The notes beneath the pieces were generated by a model, which made no database searches, was not told the DNA's origin, and was given only the letters and a program-made list of their open reading frames with translations. A stretch of DNA of 64,000 nt from Rhizobium sp. CF080 (GTDB taxonomy: Bacteria; Pseudomonadota; Alphaproteobacteria; Rhizobiales; Rhizobiaceae): the NCBI RefSeq assembly GCF_000282095.2, contig NZ_AKKC02000002.1, positions 682,001-746,000 on the forward strand, read 5' to 3'. Made by a program: the position numbers and the translations under genes. Below, piece by piece: positions 56,208-64,000 of this stretch (its first letter is position 1; each line of letters begins with the position of its first letter).

Positions 56208-56954
56208 ATGCGCATTCTCGTCGTAAACCCGAATACCACCGCCAGCATGACGGCGACGATCGCCGATTCCGCCATGCGTGTCGCCAATCCGAACACCGAG
56301 ATCGTTGCGGTCACCTCCTCCATGGGGCCGGTCTCGATCGAGGGCTATTATGACGAGGCCTTCGCCGTGCCCGGCCTGCTGATCGAGATCGCCAGGGGCG
56401 AGAAGGCCGGCGCCGATGCGGCGATCATTGCCTGTTTCGACGATACTGGCCTCGATGCGGCGCGCGCGCTGGCCAACATTCCCGTAATCGGCATCTGCGA
56501 GGCGGCGCTCGCTTCGACCGCCTTCATCGCTCAGCGTTTCACGATCGTGACGACCATGGAACGCTCGCGCCTGCCGCTCGAACATCTTGTCCATCGCTAC
56601 GGGATGGCCGGACGGTGCAAGGTGCGGGCCGCAGACATCCCCGTCCTCTCCCTCGAAGACCCGAATTCCAACGCCCGCGACCGGCTGCGCAGCGAGATCG
56701 CGACGGCGCTACGCGACGACAAGGCCGAGGCGATCGTGCTCGGCTGTGCCGGCATGGCGGATCTCACGGCCGAACTGCGGGTGGAATTCGGCGTGCCTGT
56801 CGTGGACGGGGTCGCGGCGGCAGTGAAACAGGCCGAAGCGCTGGTGACATTGGGCTTGTCGACGGCCAAGCGAGGCGCCTATGCTTCGCCGGTCTCCAAG
56901 CCCTATAAAGGCCTGCTCGAAGGTTTCGCCCCTGGGAAGCTCATCGCCTCATGA
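56208..56954 (+). CDS. Asp/Glu/hydantoin (allantoin)-racemase family protein
   Basis: A 248-residue protein starting MRILVVNPNTTASMT, the hallmark of hydantoin and allantoin racemases. The two catalytic cysteines of the family are present in AIIACFDDTG and VLGCAGMAD. It would interconvert stereoisomers of a five-membered ureide or hydantoin in the cytoplasm. A GTG at 56199 overlapping the permease stop is an alternative start. Linkage to an importer suggests the substrate arrives as the wrong or mixed stereoisomer. Downstream carbamoylase or hydantoinase genes are not present. Confidence 0.85.
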   Translation: MRILVVNPNTTASMTATIADSAMRVANPNTEIVAVTSSMGPVSIEGYYDEAFAVPGLLIEIARGEKAGADAAIIACFDDTGLDAARALANIPVIGICEAALASTAFIAQRFTIVTTMERSRLPLEHLVHRYGMAGRCKVRAADIPVLSLEDPNSNARDRLRSEIATALRDDKAEAIVLGCAGMADLTAELRVEFGVPVVDGVAAAVKQAEALVTLGLSTAKRGAYASPVSKPYKGLLEGFAPGKLIAS

Positions 56955-57787
56955 CGACTCAGCCTGTCATTCGCGCACTCGCCTCTTCGGAGGTCGAACA
57001 ACTCGTGGACTGGGCGCGGATCGAAGGCTGGAATCCGGGCCTTGCGGATGCAGCGGCCCTTCATGCTGCGGACGGTGATGGTTTCATCGGCTGTTTCGTG
57101 GATGGTGAAATGGCGGCCGGCATTTCCGCGATCCGCTATGGAACGGATTTCGGCTTCATCGGCCTTTACATCGCCCATCCGGATTTCCGGGGAAAGGGCT
57201 ATGGCAGAAAGGTCTGGGATGCCGGCATGGCGCATCTCGACGGCCGGACGATCGGCCTCGACGGCGTGCCGGAACAGCAGGCGAATTATCGCAGCATCGG
57301 GTTCGAACAGCTCTACGAGACGTTTCGCTGGAGCGGGACCCTCGACGGGGAATCGGATATCGATGTGGTTGCGATCACCGACGATCTCGTGCCTGGCATT
57401 GTGGGCTATGACCGGAGCTTCTTTCCTGCGGAGCGCGGTACCTTTCTCCGCGAATGGCTGAGGCCTCCGCGTTCCGCCAAGGCCATCGTTCGCGACGGAA
57501 ATATCGGCGGCTATGCGGTCTGCCGCCGATGCCATGACGGCTACAAGATCGGTCCATTGTTTGCGCAGACTGACGCCGACGCACAGAGGCTGCTGAGCGC
57601 CTGTGCCGCGGAGATCAGTGGCGAAACCCTGCATATCGACGTTCCGGCTGCGCAGACGGAATTCTGCGCCTATCTCGAAGCGCATCGCTTTGCGAAGGGT
57701 TTCACCACGGCACGAATGTATCGCGGTCCGGCACCAGCGGTGCAGATGTCGGGCGTATTCGGGATCACCACGCTCGAGCTCGGGTGA
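56951..57787 (+). CDS. GNAT acetyltransferase, two-domain
   Basis: A 278-residue protein. The N-terminal GNAT domain (about 5-130) has the acetyl-CoA loop HPDFRGKGYGRKVWD. A second GNAT-like half (about 160-278) resembles the C-terminal part of the YitI/DUF-type tandem acetyltransferases and has no clear CoA loop. It overlaps the racemase stop as ATGA and ends the operon. The acceptor is unknown and could be the imported amine or a product. Confidence 0.78.
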   Translation: MTTQPVIRALASSEVEQLVDWARIEGWNPGLADAAALHAADGDGFIGCFVDGEMAAGISAIRYGTDFGFIGLYIAHPDFRGKGYGRKVWDAGMAHLDGRTIGLDGVPEQQANYRSIGFEQLYETFRWSGTLDGESDIDVVAITDDLVPGIVGYDRSFFPAERGTFLREWLRPPRSAKAIVRDGNIGGYAVCRRCHDGYKIGPLFAQTDADAQRLLSACAAEISGETLHIDVPAAQTEFCAYLEAHRFAKGFTTARMYRGPAPAVQMSGVFGITTLELG

Positions 57788-57789
57788 GG

Positions 57790-57816
57790 GCGGCGTCCCG
57801 ACGATCAGAACGCCGC
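57790..57816. terminator. Possible hairpin between convergent genes
   Basis: GCGGCGT at 57790-57796 pairs with ACGCCGC at 57810-57816 around a 13-base loop. There is no T-tract on either strand. It sits between the convergent acetyltransferase and ureidoglycine aminohydrolase-like genes, where a terminator is expected. Confidence 0.3.
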
Positions 57817-57826
57817 GAACCGACGC

Positions 57827-58648
57827 CTACCAGAGTTCGGTGTGGCGGTTGACGTCCTTGTAAAGCAGGTAACGGAAACGGCCGGTGCCACCGGCGTAGC
57901 ATGCCTGCGGGCAGAAGGCGCGCAGCCACATGTAGTCGCCGGCTTCCACCTCGACCCAATCCTGATTGAGCCGATAGACCGCCTTGCCTTCGAGCACGTA
58001 GAGGCCGTGCTCCATGACATGCGTTTCCATGAAGGGAATGGTCGCGCCCGGCTCCAACGTGACGATGTTGAGATGCATGTCGTAGCGGACGTCGGACGTA
58101 TCGACGAACCGGGTGGTTCCCCACCGATCACCCGTGTCCGGCATCCACGAAATCGGATGCTCGTCTTCATGGGTGAAGACCGCCGGCGGAGCTTCCAGCC
58201 CCTCGACCGCCTGGAAAGCCTTGCGCACCCAATGGAACTTCACCGGTGCCGTGCCTCGATTGCGCAGCTTCCATGGCGATCCGGCCGGGATGAAGGCAAA
58301 GGAGCCTGCTCTCAGCGCGTGATCGCTTCCGGCAAACTCGATCGACATCTCGCCCTCGACGACGAAGATTGCAGCTTCGGCGCGCGGGTTCGGCTCCGGC
58401 CGGTCGCTTCCGCCACCTGGCTGGACTTCCATGATGTATTGCGAGAACGTTTCCGAGAACCCTGTCATCGGACGGGAGATGATCCATGCCCGCGTTCCCT
58501 CCCAATGGGGAAGCAGGCTGGCAACGATATCGGACATGACGGTTCGGGGGATGACCGCATAGGATGTCGTGAAAACGGCCTTGCTGGAAAGGAGTTCGGT
58601 CTGCGGCGGCAAACCGCCGAGTTTCGAATAGTAATTTCTGTCGGTCAT
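57827..58648 (-). CDS. allE: (S)-ureidoglycine aminohydrolase-like bicupin
   Basis: A 273-residue bicupin. The C-terminal cupin reads METHVMEHGLYVLEGKAVYRL, then EAGDYMWLRAFCPQ and YLLYKDVNRH, closely following the Mn-binding site of AllE/YlbA. The enzyme releases ammonia from (S)-ureidoglycine to give (S)-ureidoglycolate in allantoin breakdown. The start at 58648 gives the family N terminus MTDRNYYSKLGGLPP; a longer frame to 58912 is rejected. It lies on the same strand as the IclR-headed operon, 181 bp after the amidohydrolase gene. No allantoinase gene is nearby. Confidence 0.85.
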   Translation of the reverse strand: MTDRNYYSKLGGLPPQTELLSSKAVFTTSYAVIPRTVMSDIVASLLPHWEGTRAWIISRPMTGFSETFSQYIMEVQPGGGSDRPEPNPRAEAAIFVVEGEMSIEFAGSDHALRAGSFAFIPAGSPWKLRNRGTAPVKFHWVRKAFQAVEGLEAPPAVFTHEDEHPISWMPDTGDRWGTTRFVDTSDVRYDMHLNIVTLEPGATIPFMETHVMEHGLYVLEGKAVYRLNQDWVEVEAGDYMWLRAFCPQACYAGGTGRFRYLLYKDVNRHTELW

Positions 58649-58788
58649 GGGTCCAATTTCGCGGCGTCTGATACGCCTATGCTTGAAGCGCCGCGCATCT
58701 CTAGGCAACCAGAAATTCAACCGGGTAACCAGATTTCCGTCGATTATCCTCGACTCCGACGATCCCGCCGAAGCTTCTGACCCATGTT

Positions 58789-58815
58789 TGCAGGCAGCCC
58801 CCCCTGCGGCCTGCA
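58789..58815 (-). terminator. Hairpin after the amidohydrolase gene
   Basis: TGCAGGC at 58789-58795 pairs with GCCTGCA at 58809-58815 in the 181-bp gap before the allE-like gene. On the minus strand there is no T-tract after it. The rest of the gap shows no clear signal. It may separate transcription of the amidohydrolase operon from allE. Confidence 0.35.
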
Positions 58816-58829
58816 TCTTTCTCACGCCC

Positions 58830-59744
58830 CTAGAGCAGGCCCGCCGCATTGGAGGATACCAGCTTGCGGATCTCGGACTTCGGCATCTGCAACTCGAGGA
58901 GGTCGTTGACAATCGCCCGGTAGCCTTCGACGGGGCGCGGCATTTTCACGAGGCCGAGGTCGGAGCCGAATATGGTCATGTCGACGCCGGCCACCTCCAC
59001 CAGGCGGCGCAGCTCCGACGCATCCCATTTGGATGGACCACGCTGGTTCGGAATGAACATGCAGATCGAGTGCTCCATATAGACGCCGAGCCGGGCCAGT
59101 TCGCGAATGTCGTCGTCCGTGCAGCCGATGACATAGGTGGGATGATTGACCAGCATCTTCTTGACGCCACGCCGCTTCGCCTCGGGAAACAGCACTTTTA
59201 GTTCGTGGGACGAGAGGTGCCCGCCGGCCAGGATGATGTCGCCGGCCGCGATGACATCGAGGACCTCGTTGGTTTCCTTCGTCAGCTTTCCGTTCTCGTC
59301 CAGGACGGTCAGGGGAATGGGCAGCAGCATCGGATTGGCGCTTTTCGGATAGTTCTTGGTCTCGTCGGCGCTCTTGTCGATATGGTTCTGAGCCGCGAAT
59401 GTCGGCATCCAGACAATCTTGCCGCCGAGCTTCACCGCGTGATCGACGGCATGGGGATTGATGCCGCCGCTGGCATTGTTGAGCGCGACGCCCGAATAGA
59501 GACGAGTACCCCGGTCGGGATAAAGCGTTTCGAGCAGCAGGGCATGAGCCATGCCCGGGTAGAAGTGGTCCTTGTAGACAAGAGCGGAAAAACCCGCCTC
59601 GGACGCTTCCACCATGGCTTCATAATGGTTCAGCAGGCGGGGAAAGACCGCGGGGCCGCTGTGGCAATGCAGGTCGACGGCGCCGACTAGGAGGTCGGCG
59701 ACTTCGGCGTCTCGGTCGGTCGCGGCGGTAGTGGATTGGGTCAC
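58830..59744 (-). CDS. Amidohydrolase-superfamily metal-dependent hydrolase (DUF6282-like)
   Basis: A 304-residue protein. The metal motif VDLHCHSGPAVFPR near residue 25 is followed by ALVYKDHFYPG, NNASGGINPHAVDHA, LAGGHLSSHELKVLF, MLVNHPTYV and IFGSDLGLV, a spread of His and Asp ligands fitting the amidohydrolase barrel. It would hydrolyse a C-N or C-O bond, or decarboxylate, a small compound. The GTG at 59744 has GGGAG nine bases upstream; an open frame to 59819 overlaps the upstream cupin gene. The substrate is unknown. Confidence 0.72.
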   Translation of the reverse strand: MTQSTTAATDRDAEVADLLVGAVDLHCHSGPAVFPRLLNHYEAMVEASEAGFSALVYKDHFYPGMAHALLLETLYPDRGTRLYSGVALNNASGGINPHAVDHAVKLGGKIVWMPTFAAQNHIDKSADETKNYPKSANPMLLPIPLTVLDENGKLTKETNEVLDVIAAGDIILAGGHLSSHELKVLFPEAKRRGVKKMLVNHPTYVIGCTDDDIRELARLGVYMEHSICMFIPNQRGPSKWDASELRRLVEVAGVDMTIFGSDLGLVKMPRPVEGYRAIVNDLLELQMPKSEIRKLVSSNAAGLL

Positions 59745-59778
59745 GGGCAGGCACTCCCAGAAGGGCTGATGATCGGTT

Positions 59779-60690
59779 TCACGGTGTGGTGGCGCCGGGC
59801 GCCGGATATTCGGCCGCATTCAGCACCCAGCCGGGCTTGGCCGAAAAATCGGCGCGGGGCGGGCTGAAGATGTCGACCAGCACGTTCTTCACTGGGTCCA
59901 TGGACCGGGATGTGTGGATGGCAGGCGGCGGGATGACGGCGACGGAGGGTGCTGCGCAGAGTTCGGCATCGTCCGGTCGCCAGGCGTTCATGTCGCTGAT
60001 CCAGGGCCAACGCAGGTAATGGATGTAGGAGCCTTCGACACAGAGCGAATACTGCTCGAAATCCTCGTGAAAATGCGGAGACATCTTGGTGATGTCGCGC
60101 GGGCCGCTGCCGGGCAGGTAGTTCACCATGATGGTCGAGCAGCGGAAAATGCGTCCGAACCGCCCGGGTTCGGCGGCGACATCCAGGCTGTAGTGGCGCA
60201 GCTTCGGCCCATCGACCGGATCGGGCCAGGCTTTGAACGGCGGCACGTTCGGGTCGGGACTGAGATACGAGCCCGCGTTGGAGCATTTGGCGACGAAATC
60301 GGTGGCGCGCGTGGTCACCAGCCGGATCACTTCGCCGTCGCCCTTCAGATGCACTTCGCTATCGCCAGCCGGCACAACCACGAGACAAAAACCATCAACC
60401 GAGATGCTGTGCCCATTCCAACGAACCTCGACCGGCGTATCGGGATTGGGGAGGAGAACGACGTATTCATCGAGCTGATTGACACGGGAGAGCACCAGGC
60501 CGGCCTTGCCGGTCGTGTGCGCCACCACGAGGTTTTGTCCCCGCGCGTAGTAGGTCGTGCTGCCATCCGTGACGTCCTGCGGCGGCGCGTCGTAGAAGCG
60601 CGCATATTCGCCACCTTTGAATGCCGTCGGCACGGTGCTTGGCGCAGCGGCGGTGTTGAGGCTCGCGCGTGGGTCGTTGGGTGCGTACAT
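59779..60690 (-). CDS. Cupin-like protein of unknown function
   Basis: A 303-residue protein with a two-part layout. The second half has the cupin-like block SPHFHEDFEQYSLCVEGSYIHYLRWPW, with metal-type His and Glu residues, and VAVIPPPAIHTS. The first half (about 50-150) may be a degenerate cupin. The ATG at 60690 has AGGGA upstream. A frame opening at 61302 would overlap the aldolase gene and is rejected. It probably isomerises or hydrolyses an intermediate of the operon's pathway, which is inference. Confidence 0.65.
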   Translation of the reverse strand: MYAPNDPRASLNTAAAPSTVPTAFKGGEYARFYDAPPQDVTDGSTTYYARGQNLVVAHTTGKAGLVLSRVNQLDEYVVLLPNPDTPVEVRWNGHSISVDGFCLVVVPAGDSEVHLKGDGEVIRLVTTRATDFVAKCSNAGSYLSPDPNVPPFKAWPDPVDGPKLRHYSLDVAAEPGRFGRIFRCSTIMVNYLPGSGPRDITKMSPHFHEDFEQYSLCVEGSYIHYLRWPWISDMNAWRPDDAELCAAPSVAVIPPPAIHTSRSMDPVKNVLVDIFSPPRADFSAKPGWVLNAAEYPAPGATTP

Positions 60691-60713
60691 TTTCAATCCC
60701 TGACGTGATGAAT

Positions 60714-61481
60714 TCAGTTTGCGGCGGCGTGGAACTCGGTGCGGATCCGGGAGGCGCTGGTGCGCAAAATGCCCTGGTCGGAGGACACGATGAACGCGCT
60801 TGCTCCTTCGGCGCGGAACGGCTCGATTTCGCCCACCGAGCCGACCATGACGCACACGGGTTTGCCGACGTTGCGGGCGGCCGCCATGATCCGTGCGACC
60901 GCATCCTTGACCACCGGCTCGCTGGCAGACCGGGCGCCGAGAGACACCGTCAGATCGCCGCGGCCGATGAAAATCCCGTCGAGGCCGTCGACGCCCACAA
61001 TATCTTCGATGACATCGATGGCTTCCCGATCCTCGATCATCGCCAGCACCGCAATGTCGCGATCCTGCGTCTCGATATGCTCCCACATGCCGGTTGCGCC
61101 AAAAGCACCGGCCCGCGGCGAATTGGAAAAGCCGCGTATGCCGCCGCGATACCGGCTTGCAGCAACCACGGCACGGGCGGTCTCCGCCGAGGCCACATGC
61201 GGAACCAGCACGCCATTGGCGCCGCAATCCAGTACCGACTGGATACTGGCAGGCATCGACGATGGCACTCGGACGAGGCCGGCAATGCCATTCGCCCGGC
61301 ACCCGAGAAGGATCTGATCGGTCGCGGAACGATCGATGGGTGCGTGTTCCTCATCGATGACGACGAAGTCGAAACCGGCTCCACCCAAAATTTCCGAGGC
61401 ATGGCTGGTAGGCGTCTTGACGAAAGCGCCGAGCAATTGCTGGCGTGCCTTGAACCGGGCCGTGAACTCCGTTGGCGGCAT
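60714..61481 (-). CDS. HpcH/HpaI-family aldolase
   Basis: A 255-residue class II pyruvate aldolase of the HpcH/HpaI group. Family blocks are GAGFDFVVIDEEHAPID (with Glu and Asp near the active site), VLVPHVASAETARAVV and GLDGIFIGRGDLTVSLG. Enzymes of this family cleave 4-hydroxy-2-oxo acids to pyruvate (or oxaloacetate) and an aldehyde using a divalent metal. The ATG at 61481 has GGGAGAG five bases upstream; an upstream ATG at 61502 is less likely. 115 bp separate it from the thioesterase gene. Confidence 0.86.
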   Translation of the reverse strand: MPPTEFTARFKARQQLLGAFVKTPTSHASEILGGAGFDFVVIDEEHAPIDRSATDQILLGCRANGIAGLVRVPSSMPASIQSVLDCGANGVLVPHVASAETARAVVAASRYRGGIRGFSNSPRAGAFGATGMWEHIETQDRDIAVLAMIEDREAIDVIEDIVGVDGLDGIFIGRGDLTVSLGARSASEPVVKDAVARIMAAARNVGKPVCVMVGSVGEIEPFRAEGASAFIVSSDQGILRTSASRIRTEFHAAAN

Positions 61482-61596
61482 TATTTCTCTCCCTGTCGTC
61501 ATCTTGTTGTCGTCACTCTGCGGCGTTTGCCGGTTGCGGGGGAGTGCCGGCGTCCGGCCATTTCAGCGCGTGAAAAACAAAACGAACGATCGCTCG

Positions 61597-62064
61597 TCAG
61601 GCCGCCGGCTTGACCAGCTTGAACACGGACTGCAGCGACGCCACAGCTTCGCCCCCCACTTCCACGAGCCCATCCACGAACACCAGCGTTCGCGTGCGGC
61701 GGGTCACGCGGCAACGGCCGACCAAAAAATCGAACGGCTTTACCGCTGCCAGAAACTGGACGTTGAGCTGGACGGTGACCGATCGCACCGGCCCCACCTG
61801 GCCTTCGGCACGCGACAGGGTTTCGATGAGCGTGCCGCCCAGCGCCTGATCGCAGAAGGCAGTGAGGGCGCCGCCATGCATGTTGCCGGAATTGTTGAGC
61901 GTGTTCGGTGTGCAGTGCATCGCGAAGATGAACTGGCCGTCCTCCTCCTGCTTCTGCCAGAACGGCCCGATCAGATCGAAGAAGGGGTTGGACCGGCGCC
62001 GGGTCCAACCGGCCCCGGCGGGATCGAAGACGTCTTCAGGCAGCAGATTCGTGTCGCTCGTCAT
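61597..62064 (-). CDS. PaaI-type hotdog thioesterase
   Basis: A 155-residue hotdog-fold protein with NSGNMHGGALTAFCDQALGGTL, the PaaI-type HGG motif on the central helix, and RSVTVQLNVQFLAAVKPFDFL. It should hydrolyse an acyl-CoA made in the pathway. The ATG overlaps the BKACE stop as TGATG, so the two proteins are made together. This fits release of a free acid from the CoA ester that a BKACE reaction produces. Confidence 0.83.
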   Translation of the reverse strand: MTSDTNLLPEDVFDPAGAGWTRRRSNPFFDLIGPFWQKQEEDGQFIFAMHCTPNTLNNSGNMHGGALTAFCDQALGGTLIETLSRAEGQVGPVRSVTVQLNVQFLAAVKPFDFLVGRCRVTRRTRTLVFVDGLVEVGGEAVASLQSVFKLVKPAA

Positions 62065-62945
62065 CAGGCCGCCGCCCTCGCCGCTTCGAGCGACAGGATC
62101 TCGCGGGCTTCGGACGGTGTCGCCGGCTCGGCTCCGAGCGCTCTGATGATTTCGACCGCGCGCTGAACCAGGGGCGTATTGCCCTCGGCCAGCACACCCT
62201 GTTCCAGGTAGAGATTGTCTTCCAGCCCGACGCGGCAATGCCCGCCGAGGATGACCGACTGGGCGACCATGGCCATCTGGAAACGGGAGATACCGAAGGC
62301 GGACCAGATCGTGCCCGGCGGAACGAGCGAGCGCATCAGCAGCATCGCCTCCGTGGTTGCCGGCGCACCGCCCGGAATGCCGAGGCAGAACTGGAAGAAC
62401 GGCGGCTTGGGCAGATGGCCTGCCTCGAGCAGCCGCACCGCGACGCCGACATGGCCGATATCGAAGACTTCGAGTTCCGGCTTCACGCCGGCGGCGCGGA
62501 TCGCCTGCGCCATGGCAATCAGATGCGGCGGCGTGTTGACGATGGCCCGGTCGCCGAAATTCATCGTGGCCACGTCCAGCGTGCAGATGTCCGGGCGCAG
62601 GCGCGAGACGTGGTCGGTACGGACGCCCGGCGAACGGATGGGTGGTGCAGCGGTCTCGTCCAACGGCGGTGCATAGCCGGCTCCGGGTCCCGCCGTCAGA
62701 TTGATGATGACGTCGCTGCCCGAGCGGCGGATGCGTTGCATCACCTCGTCATAAAGTTCGAACTGCATGGAGGGCGCCCCGGTCTGCGGATCGCGCACGT
62801 GGATATGCACGGAGGCCGCGCCGGCCCTTGCCGCCTTGATCGCTTCATCCGCGATAGCTTGCGGAGTAATCGGAACGTATTGGCTGTTCTTGGACAGCGC
62901 GCTGCCGCCCGTGACGGCACATGTCAGTATCACCTTGCGCTTCAT
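62064..62945 (-). CDS. BKACE-family beta-keto acid cleavage enzyme
   Basis: A 293-residue Zn-dependent TIM-barrel enzyme of the 3-keto-5-aminohexanoate cleavage (DUF849/BKACE) family. The zinc ligands lie in ASVHIHVRDPQTG, and the C-terminal GGHCRVGLEDNLYLEQG is diagnostic. BKACE enzymes react a beta-keto acid with acetyl-CoA to give acetoacetate and a shorter acyl-CoA. The ATG at 62945 has GAGG six bases upstream; a frame from 63014 is rejected. It is the first enzyme gene after the IclR regulator. The keto acid cannot be predicted from sequence alone. Confidence 0.88.
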   Translation of the reverse strand: MKRKVILTCAVTGGSALSKNSQYVPITPQAIADEAIKAARAGAASVHIHVRDPQTGAPSMQFELYDEVMQRIRRSGSDVIINLTAGPGAGYAPPLDETAAPPIRSPGVRTDHVSRLRPDICTLDVATMNFGDRAIVNTPPHLIAMAQAIRAAGVKPELEVFDIGHVGVAVRLLEAGHLPKPPFFQFCLGIPGGAPATTEAMLLMRSLVPPGTIWSAFGISRFQMAMVAQSVILGGHCRVGLEDNLYLEQGVLAEGNTPLVQRAVEIIRALGAEPATPSEAREILSLEAARAAA

Positions 62946-63043
62946 TGGGGTCCTCATCGGGTTTGACGGCGTGATCGCCATGGCAAAGCCGGGCCGCGCG
63001 TTGTCGCGCGACATCCAGCGGGTATCGAGAATTGGGTGGCGCC

Positions 63044-63928
63044 TTAGTACGTGGTGCCGTGCAGGCTGCGCATATCCACCTCAATGGCGGATGCGGCTTC
63101 CAGCATGGGCTGAACCACGCTTTCCAGAATGCGATCGGCCGAAACCGCCGTGCGGTAATAACCGACCCCCATGCAGGCCGAGCAGCGCTGCTGGTCGAAG
63201 ATCGGGACCGCAACGAACTCGAAGACGCGGCGCGGTCCCCCGACCCGGGCATAACCGCGCTTGCGGGTCACCCGCAGGTCGCGCAGCGTGCGGGCAACGT
63301 CGATCGGCTTGCCCTGTTCGCGACGCTGCTGGGCAACCGCGTTGAGAAGCAGGGCGCGCTCCTCGTCCTCGCAGAAAGCGAGGTAACATTGCCCCATCGC
63401 CGTCAGCTCCAGATCGAGGAACCGGTGCAGAACGGGAAAGGGGTAGGCCCAGGGGCTGATCGGCGCTGTTGTGAAACTGACCAGGATATGGCCGTCGCGC
63501 AGCGTTCCGAGACTCACGGGCCACTTGATATCGTTGGTCAGCGCCACCGCCCGCGACCGTGCCGCCTCGATCAGCAGCGGCGCGCCGCTGAAGCCCGAGG
63601 CCAGCGAAACGACCTTCGAAGTCACACTGTAGCCGCCGACGAAATTGTCACGGACCACATAACCTTCGCTGATCAGGGTTTCGAGCATCCTGACGATCGT
63701 CGGCTTGGACAGTCCCGTCACCTGATGCAGCGAGCCGATGGTGGCGATGCGCTGCGCATTCAACGCCTGCAGCAGCACCAGGACCCGGCGCGCGGATTCA
63801 ACCGGGGCGTAGGACGGCTTGTGTTCGTCGATGCTGCCACGCAATGAATTCGCCCTGCAGTGAAGATCGTTGTATTTCGGTAGCTGCGGAGATTTGGCCG
63901 GTCTCTCCCTCAACTCGCTTTCGAACAT
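63044..63928 (-). CDS. IclR-family transcriptional regulator
   Basis: A 294-residue regulator with a long polar N-terminal tail, a winged helix-turn-helix (about 42-100, RRVLVLLQALNAQRIATIGSLHQVTGLSKPTIVRMLETLI) and a C-terminal IclR effector domain (about 115-290). GGGAGGAG precedes the ATG. It is the first gene of the minus-strand operon running to 58830 and has the same orientation, with 98 bp before the BKACE gene. It probably controls the operon and itself. IclR proteins often sense aromatic acids or small keto or hydroxy acids. Confidence 0.87.
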   Translation of the reverse strand: MFESELRERPAKSPQLPKYNDLHCRANSLRGSIDEHKPSYAPVESARRVLVLLQALNAQRIATIGSLHQVTGLSKPTIVRMLETLISEGYVVRDNFVGGYSVTSKVVSLASGFSGAPLLIEAARSRAVALTNDIKWPVSLGTLRDGHILVSFTTAPISPWAYPFPVLHRFLDLELTAMGQCYLAFCEDEERALLLNAVAQQRREQGKPIDVARTLRDLRVTRKRGYARVGGPRRVFEFVAVPIFDQQRCSACMGVGYYRTAVSADRILESVVQPMLEAASAIEVDMRSLHGTTY

Positions 63929-64000
63929 TCAGAACTCCTCCCAGAATTCTTCCGCATCGGTTTGGCTACCAATGTCCGATCAAAAGGGTAGTTGCGTGCC

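Noticed and set aside
61482-61596. A hidden small gene or operator in the 115-bp gap between the aldolase and thioesterase genes.
   Set aside because: Only a weak dyad around CGAACGATCGCTCG is visible; no convincing frame with a ribosome site.

Overview
The window is about 62 percent GC by eye, gene-dense on both strands, and free of insertion sequences, phage genes, tRNA or rRNA genes and CRISPR arrays that I could recognise. It looks like a chromosome or chromid of an alphaproteobacterium of the Rhizobiaceae (Rhizobium/Agrobacterium/Ensifer type). The reasons are the number of ABC importers (seven systems or parts of systems), the pccB-orf-pccA-bhbA arrangement, a fixK / hybrid fixL / fixNOQP / fixGHIS block with rhizobial anaeroboxes, and rhizobial-style intergenic palindromes.

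Layout. (1) 0.1-9.8 kb: a SorC-type sugar regulator divergent from a ugpBAE-type glycerol-3-phosphate importer operon that continues into a glycerophosphodiesterase, a Tat-exported PhoD phosphatase and a HAD phosphatase, then an ATPase and a second binding protein whose permeases are not in the window. (2) 9.8-16.0 kb: the propionyl-CoA to succinyl-CoA route (pccB, a small unknown gene, pccA, methylmalonyl-CoA mutase). (3) 16.1-25.9 kb: a LysR regulator divergent from a dipeptide/oligopeptide-type importer with a CocE/S15 hydrolase and a CapA-like protein, preceded by a 17-codon leader ORF. (4) 25.9-38.2 kb: the microaerobic block, with an FxkR-type response regulator, FixK, hybrid heme-PAS FixL, fixGHIS and fixNOQP. 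It includes the small genes fixS and fixQ, and an antitoxin with a broken PIN toxin wedged between the two fix operons. (5) 38.3-45.5 kb: a PotABCD-like importer, a divergent adenine-deaminase-family gene and an Old Yellow Enzyme. (6) 45.5-50.1 kb: an iron/cobalamin-type importer whose operon continues into two amidotransferase-fold proteins and an FwdE-like protein. (7) 50.3-57.8 kb: a nucleoside deoxyribosyltransferase-like gene, a GntR regulator, a second PotABCD-like importer, a hydantoin/allantoin-type racemase and an acetyltransferase. (8) 57.8-64 kb: a ureidoglycine aminohydrolase-like cupin and an IclR-headed operon of a BKACE enzyme, a thioesterase, an HpcH aldolase, a cupin and an amidohydrolase.

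How the parts fit. Most blocks follow one plan: a local regulator, an importer and the enzymes that would process the imported compound. The microaerobic block is the exception and forms a complete sense-and-respond unit. Oxygen would be sensed by hFixL and signalled to FxkR, FxkR would act at the K-box-like site before fixK, and FixK would act at the two anaeroboxes before fixG and fixN to make and assemble the cbb3 oxidase. The two best candidates for an undescribed system are the metal-type importer with two amidotransferase-like proteins and an FwdE-like protein (45.5-50.1 kb), and the IclR/BKACE catabolic operon (57.8-63.9 kb). No stretch longer than 300 bases lacks a gene.
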